Source: Phymorhynchus buccinoides (lineage: Eukaryota > Mollusca > Gastropoda > Neogastropoda > Raphitomidae). Taken from it: a stretch of DNA of 64,000 nucleotides. Location of the stretch: positions 33,435,217-33,499,216 of the forward strand of contig CM065711.1 of the NCBI GenBank assembly GCA_017654935.2, in the 5' to 3' direction. The notes beneath the pieces are model-generated. The model did not search any database. It saw only the letters and a program-made list of their open reading frames with translations, and was not told the DNA's origin. The translations under genes were made by a program, and so were the position numbers. Below, piece after piece: positions 22,201 to 28,200 of this stretch (position 1 is the stretch's first letter; every line of letters starts with the position of its first letter).

Positions 22201-25200
22201 GTGCTGTACCACATATTATTGGTTGTTTCCAGGTGTGGGACCTACTCGAGAACGAAGTGCTGTACCACATATTATTGGGGGTTTTCAGGTGTGGGACCTA
22301 CACTAGAACGAAGTGCTGTACCACATATTATTGGGGGTTTTCAGGTGTGGGACCTACACAAGAACGAAGTGCTGTACCACATATTATTGGGGGTTTTCAG
22401 GTGTGGGACCTACGCAAGAACGAAGTGCTGTACCGCATATTATTGGTTGTTTTCAGGTGTGGGACCTACACTAGAACGAAGTGCTGTACCACATATTATT
22501 GGGGGTTTTCAGGTGTGGGACCTACACTAGAACGAAGTGCTGTACCGCATATTATTGGGGGTTTTCAGGTGTGGGACCTACGCAAGAACGAAGTGCTGTA
22601 CCGCATATTATTGGTTGTTTTCAGGTGTGGGACCTACACTAGAACGAAGTGCTGTACCACATATTATTGGGGGTTTTCAGGTGTGGGACCTACACTAGAA
22701 CGAAGTGCTGTACCACATATTATTGGGGGTTTTCAGGTGTGGGACCTACACAAGAACGAAGTGCTGTACCACATATTATTGGGGGTTTTCAGGTGTGGGA
22801 CCTACGCAAGAACGAAGTGCTGTACCACATATTATTGGGGGTTTTCAGGTGTGGGACCTACACTAGAACGAAGTGCTGTACCACATATTATTGGGGGTTT
22901 TCAGGTGTGGGACCTACACAAGAACGAAGTGCTGTACCACATATTATTGGTTGTTTTCAGGTGTGGGACCTACACTAGAACGAAGTGCTGTACCACATAT
23001 TATTGGTTGTTTTCAGGTGTGGGACCTACACTAGAACGAAGTGCTGTACCACATATTATTGGTTGTTTCCAGGTGTGGGACCTACGCAAGAACGAAGTGC
23101 TGTATCGTCTGCGGGGTCACTCGGACACTGTGACGGGCATGAAACTGAGTCCTGACGGATCCTACGTCCTCTCCAACGCCATGGACAACACCCGTAAGAC
23201 TGACTCTTCCTCACTACCTCTCCTCTCTCCTCTGATCAAAATTGATACAGTCGTATCCAGCTCGGGAACTGCAAGATTACTACAGTTTATGAGTTAATTA
23301 ACTTTGATTTTGTTTTCTTTGTCACTTTTTGTTGTTGTTGCTATTAATTTGTTAGGGTTTTTTTGTGTTGTTTTTTTCCCCTCCACATTCACAGACATAA
23401 AATCATATGCATAGTTACACTTACTCATACACACGCACTCATATTCACATACACACACACGCACACACACACACATACACACGCACTCGCACACGCACTC
23501 ACACAACCACCAAAAATTTTTTTTTTTTTTTTTAGTCAGATATCACCATTGTGTGAACAGACTTTAAATTAAATCAATCAATCAATCAATCAATCTTCTC
23601 TCCTCTCTGCCTACATACCAGAACGCAACCTCGGATCAAGCAACTTGAATCTTCTCCGCAAACCCGTCACCAAGTACAAAACAGCTGGAAACAGTTCTTT
23701 TCGTTTCCAAGCACCACACATCTGGAACAATCTCCCTTTCTCTCTCCATCTCTGTCTTCTTTCAAAACTGGCCTGAAGACGCATCTGTTCAGAAAATATC
23801 TCTTCATTTCTGTCGGTCCATCCACCGTCAGTCAACCCTGTCAAGATTTTTATTTTTTTAATATTTTTTTTTATATTAAATTGTTCATGTTTTATGTAGA
23901 TATTTTAAGTGTGAGTGTATTAAAGTGATTTTTGTTGTTGATTTTTTTAGAAATAATTTGTGTTTGATGTAGGTATTTTACAAGAACAAAATGAAAATCG
24001 GAGTGTAGAGTGGCACAGTGGTATCGCGTTCGCTTCGTGTCAAGTAAACCCGAGTTCGAACCTGGGTACAGGCGATTTTTTCCTCTCATTCTGCACTAGG
24101 CCTTAACGGTCTGAACGTGGAGTCTTTCGGTTGAGACGATAAACCGAGGTCCCGTGTGCCCATGCACTTAGCACACGTTAAACCCAGTGGCAACGAAAAA
24201 GTTGTCATTTGGTCAAAATTTACCCCCCCACCCCCCCCCCCACCCCCCACCCCTATCAGTGACAAAAATCGCATGCAAATTTTTTTTTAAAATTGGGTGG
24301 CGCGCCTCTGGCTGCGATGCGCTCTCCAGGTGGGAGCAGCCCAAATTTCACAGAGACACCTCTGTGACTATAAAGTACCTAATACCTAATACCTAATACA
24401 AGTGAGTTGTGTGAGTGCGATAAAGTGATTTTAAAAAAAAATTACTAAATAATTTTAAGTATGTGTATTTTGAATATCTTTTGTGTGCGTGGGGTAAACT
24501 ACTTTTTTTTTTCATGTAAAGCGCGGTGAGTCCTGCTGTGTCAGGAGAAGAGCGCTAGAGAAGATGTATTAGTATTATAACTCATTCAAGTCGTTCCATG
24601 TGCAGAGTTTTTACAAAGCTGTTAATTTGATGAATTTGCTTCAATGGAAAGTAAATTTGTGTGCACACCATACCTTGGTCACTTCTAAACTCGCTTCACT
24701 CCCTTAGAGCACATTTGTGATGGTGCGTGGCAAAAGCCTACATAAGTCGCTCAGAACGTTTTTAGTGAAAGCCAAAAATAGTTTACCATCCCAAAAATAT
24801 CATTTTTTTTATTTAGGGCATATTTATGTCTATTTTGATGTGTTCTACCAGCATCCACAACATGAAAGACAATTTTGAATGATTTCTTTGTTTGTTTGAT
24901 TGTTTTCTAAATCAAGTCAATAAAACTTGCCACAGGAAAACTGAGATTTTATCGATTTTCTTATAAAGTTTAAAACAAATCAGTTCAAACTCAATCTGAG
25001 AAAATGGTCTAGAGATGTGATAATCTTTCCTGGCTTATTTGAACCCCAAACCATCATCCCAGGACTATGACATCACAAGTTATGACATCATCAATGACAT
25101 CAGGGACTATCTCCTAGCAGGCAGGGAACGGGTTAAACTACTGAACTGAAGAATGAAATAGTGAGGCCAAGAGAGGAGATAACGAAATTGAACAAAGGGT

Positions 25201-28200
25201 AATTACTCTCTTTTTCTAATTAACTCCCCTCCACCAAAGTTGATTACGATACCATTCACCTAGCAATGCGTGGGTCAGAACCGAAGTGAGACAAGCAAAG
25301 CATCATTTACTGAACTGAACTGTATTTTATTTCACTGCGTTTTGTGTGTGTGATATTTCAGTGCGGATTTGGGACGTGAGGCCGTATGCCCCCCAAGAGC
25401 GGTGTGTGAAGATCATGTCCGGACACCAGCACACTTTTGAGAAGGTTCGTCCAGTTTTTCTTTGTTTGTTTTTTATCTTTATTTTTAAAAAACTTTTTCT
25501 AGTCTAAGCGGGCGTTGACAGCTGGTGGCCATCTTCTGGCCTGTTGGTTTGCCAGTCGCCGTTGTTACATCTATAGTCAGTTGCCAGTCACCATTGTTAC
25601 ATCTATAGTCAGTTGCCGGTCACCGTTTGTTACAGCTGTAGTCAGTTGCCGGTCACCGTTGTTGCAGCTGTAGTCCGTTGCGGTTGCCGGTCACTTGTTG
25701 CAGCTGTAGTCAGTTGCCGCTGTGGTTGCCGGCCGCTGTGATTGCTGGTCACCGTTGCAGCTGTAGTCTGTTGCTGCTGTAGTTGCCGGTCACCATTGTT
25801 GCTGCTGTGGTTGCCGGTCACCGTTGTTGCAGCTGTAGTCTGTTGCCACTGTGGTTGCCAGTCACCGTTGTTACAACTGTAGTCGGTTGCCAGTCACCGT
25901 TGTTGCAGCTGTTGCCGGTCACCGTTGTTACAGCTATTGTCAGTTGCCGGTCACCGTTGTAGCTATAGTCAGTTGCTATATATTGTTAGGTACTTTATTT
26001 ATTTATACTTTTATAGTCACAGAGGCGTCTGTGTGCAATTCGGGTTGCTCCCACCTGGAGAGCACGTGGCAGCCAGAGGCGTGCCACCCAATCATTGACG
26101 TTGTAAGGCTCAGTCTCAGTCTGGAGAAACAGTATTGTCATCACAGTTATCACCTTTCCCCAGAATCTGTTGCGATGTGCATCGTCTCCTTCTTCTTCTT
26201 CTTCTTCTTCTGCGTTCCCAGGCCATAAGGCCATAATGGGTAAGGTGCGTATGTGTCCGGTTTTCAGTTTTCACTGGTCTCCCCGCTGCCTACGCATTCC
26301 GATTTCGCAGGAGCTCAAAGATTGGAAGATGTTTTTTTGGAGAAAAGGCAGGTGAATGGGCCAATAAGTCAGAAAAGATAGTAGATGATGGAAAGCAAAG
26401 GGAAAAGGCAGAGTCAAAGAGAGCCAAAGAAAAGAGAAGTTACAAGCACAGAACTTCCAGAAGGTGGGGGAACTATTTTTACGAAAGACCCCCCGGTATC
26501 CCCACGGGGAGCGTGCCTGGTCTCCAAACGGCAGCAAAGTCGCTGGGGAGGTTCGGACGATCGTTTCGTCTATGTGTGGGACCCCACATATCTAGCATTT
26601 TCATCACCATTATCATCATCATCACAGTCATCATCGATGAGACGATAAACCGAGGTCCCGTGTGCCCAAGCACTTAGCACACGTTGAACCCAGTGGCAAT
26701 GAAAAAGTTGTCATTTGGTCCAAATTTACCCCCACCCCACCCACACTTTCCTTCATCAGTCACACACATGCAAATTATTTTTTTTTAAATTGGGTGACGT
26801 GCCTCAGGCTGGGACGTTTTCTCCATGTGGAAACAACCTGAATTTCACAGAGAGACGCCTCTGTGACTATAAAGTACCAAATACCTAAATACACTGTTTC
26901 TCAAATATCTTTCCCCAGAATCTGTTGTGATAAAAAAAAACCGCCAGCAAAGTCACTAGGAGGTTCGAATGATTGCTTCGTCTATGTGTGGGACACCACA
27001 TATCTAGCATTTTCATCACCATTATCATCATCGTCATCACAATCATCATCGATGAGACGATAAACCGAGGTCCCTTGTGCCCAAGCACTTAGCACATGTT
27101 GAACCCAGTGGCAACGAAAAAGTTGTCATTTGGTCAAAATTTACCCACCACCCCCCCCCCCTTTCCTTCCTCATCAGTCACACAAAAATTGCATGCAAAA
27201 AAAATAAAAAATGGGTGGCGCGCCTCAGGCTGCGACGCCCTCTCCATGTGGGAGCAACCCGAATTTCACAGACGCCTCTGTGACTATAAAATTGGGTGGC
27301 GCGCCTCAGGCTGCGACGCGCTCTCCATGTGGGAGCAACCCGAATTTCACAGACGCCTCTGTGACTATAAAATTGGTTGGCGCGCCTCAGGCTGCGACGC
27401 CCTCTCCATGTGGGAGCAACCCGAATTTCACAGACGCCTCTGTGACTATAAAATTGGTTGGTGCGCCTCAGGCTGCGACGCCCTCTCCATGTGGGAGCAA
27501 CCCGAATTTCACAGACGCCTCTGTGACTATAAAGTACCAAATACCTAAATACACTTTCTCAAATATCTTTCCCCAGAATCTGTTGCGATAACAAAACAAA
27601 TGGCAGCAACGTCACTAGGAGGTTTGGACAATTGTTTCGTCTATGTGTGGGACACCACATATCTAATATTTATATCACCATTATCATCATCATCATCACA
27701 ATTATCGTCTTTCCCCAGAATCTGTTGCGATGCACCTGGTCTCCAAACGGCAGCAAAGTGGCGGGGGGTTCGGGGGATCGCTTCGTCTACGTGTGGGACA
27801 CCACGACTCGTCGCATCACCTACAAACTGCCGGGCCACGCAGGCTCCGTCAACGACCTTGACTTCCATCCCTTTGAACCCATCTGTAAGTGTGCAAAATG
27901 CTTTAACCCACTCGGGACTGGCCGAATTATTTCCCCTTGTTCTGTGGGGACTGGGCATTTTGACTAGGTTCGTAAAATAATCACCCAAGCCAAGTTATGA
28001 AGAGTTAGGCATCAATATTTTCAGAAAAGATTAGCAACACCATGCACTAAACGATCGTAAAATATCAGATTCCTTACCTTCGTCGTTTGTCTCCTATTGA
28101 CGAAAACAGCTAACACATAGAAAGAAGGAAAATTTCACATTCCGATCTTTGACCCCCCTCTACAACCAAAGCTGAATGTAAAAGTCTGCAATGATTGGTT

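Noticed and set aside
21894..23297. 467-codon frame as a separate gene
   Set aside because: It is the open frame through the 56-bp splice-junction array into exon 6; relevant to splicing but not an independent gene.
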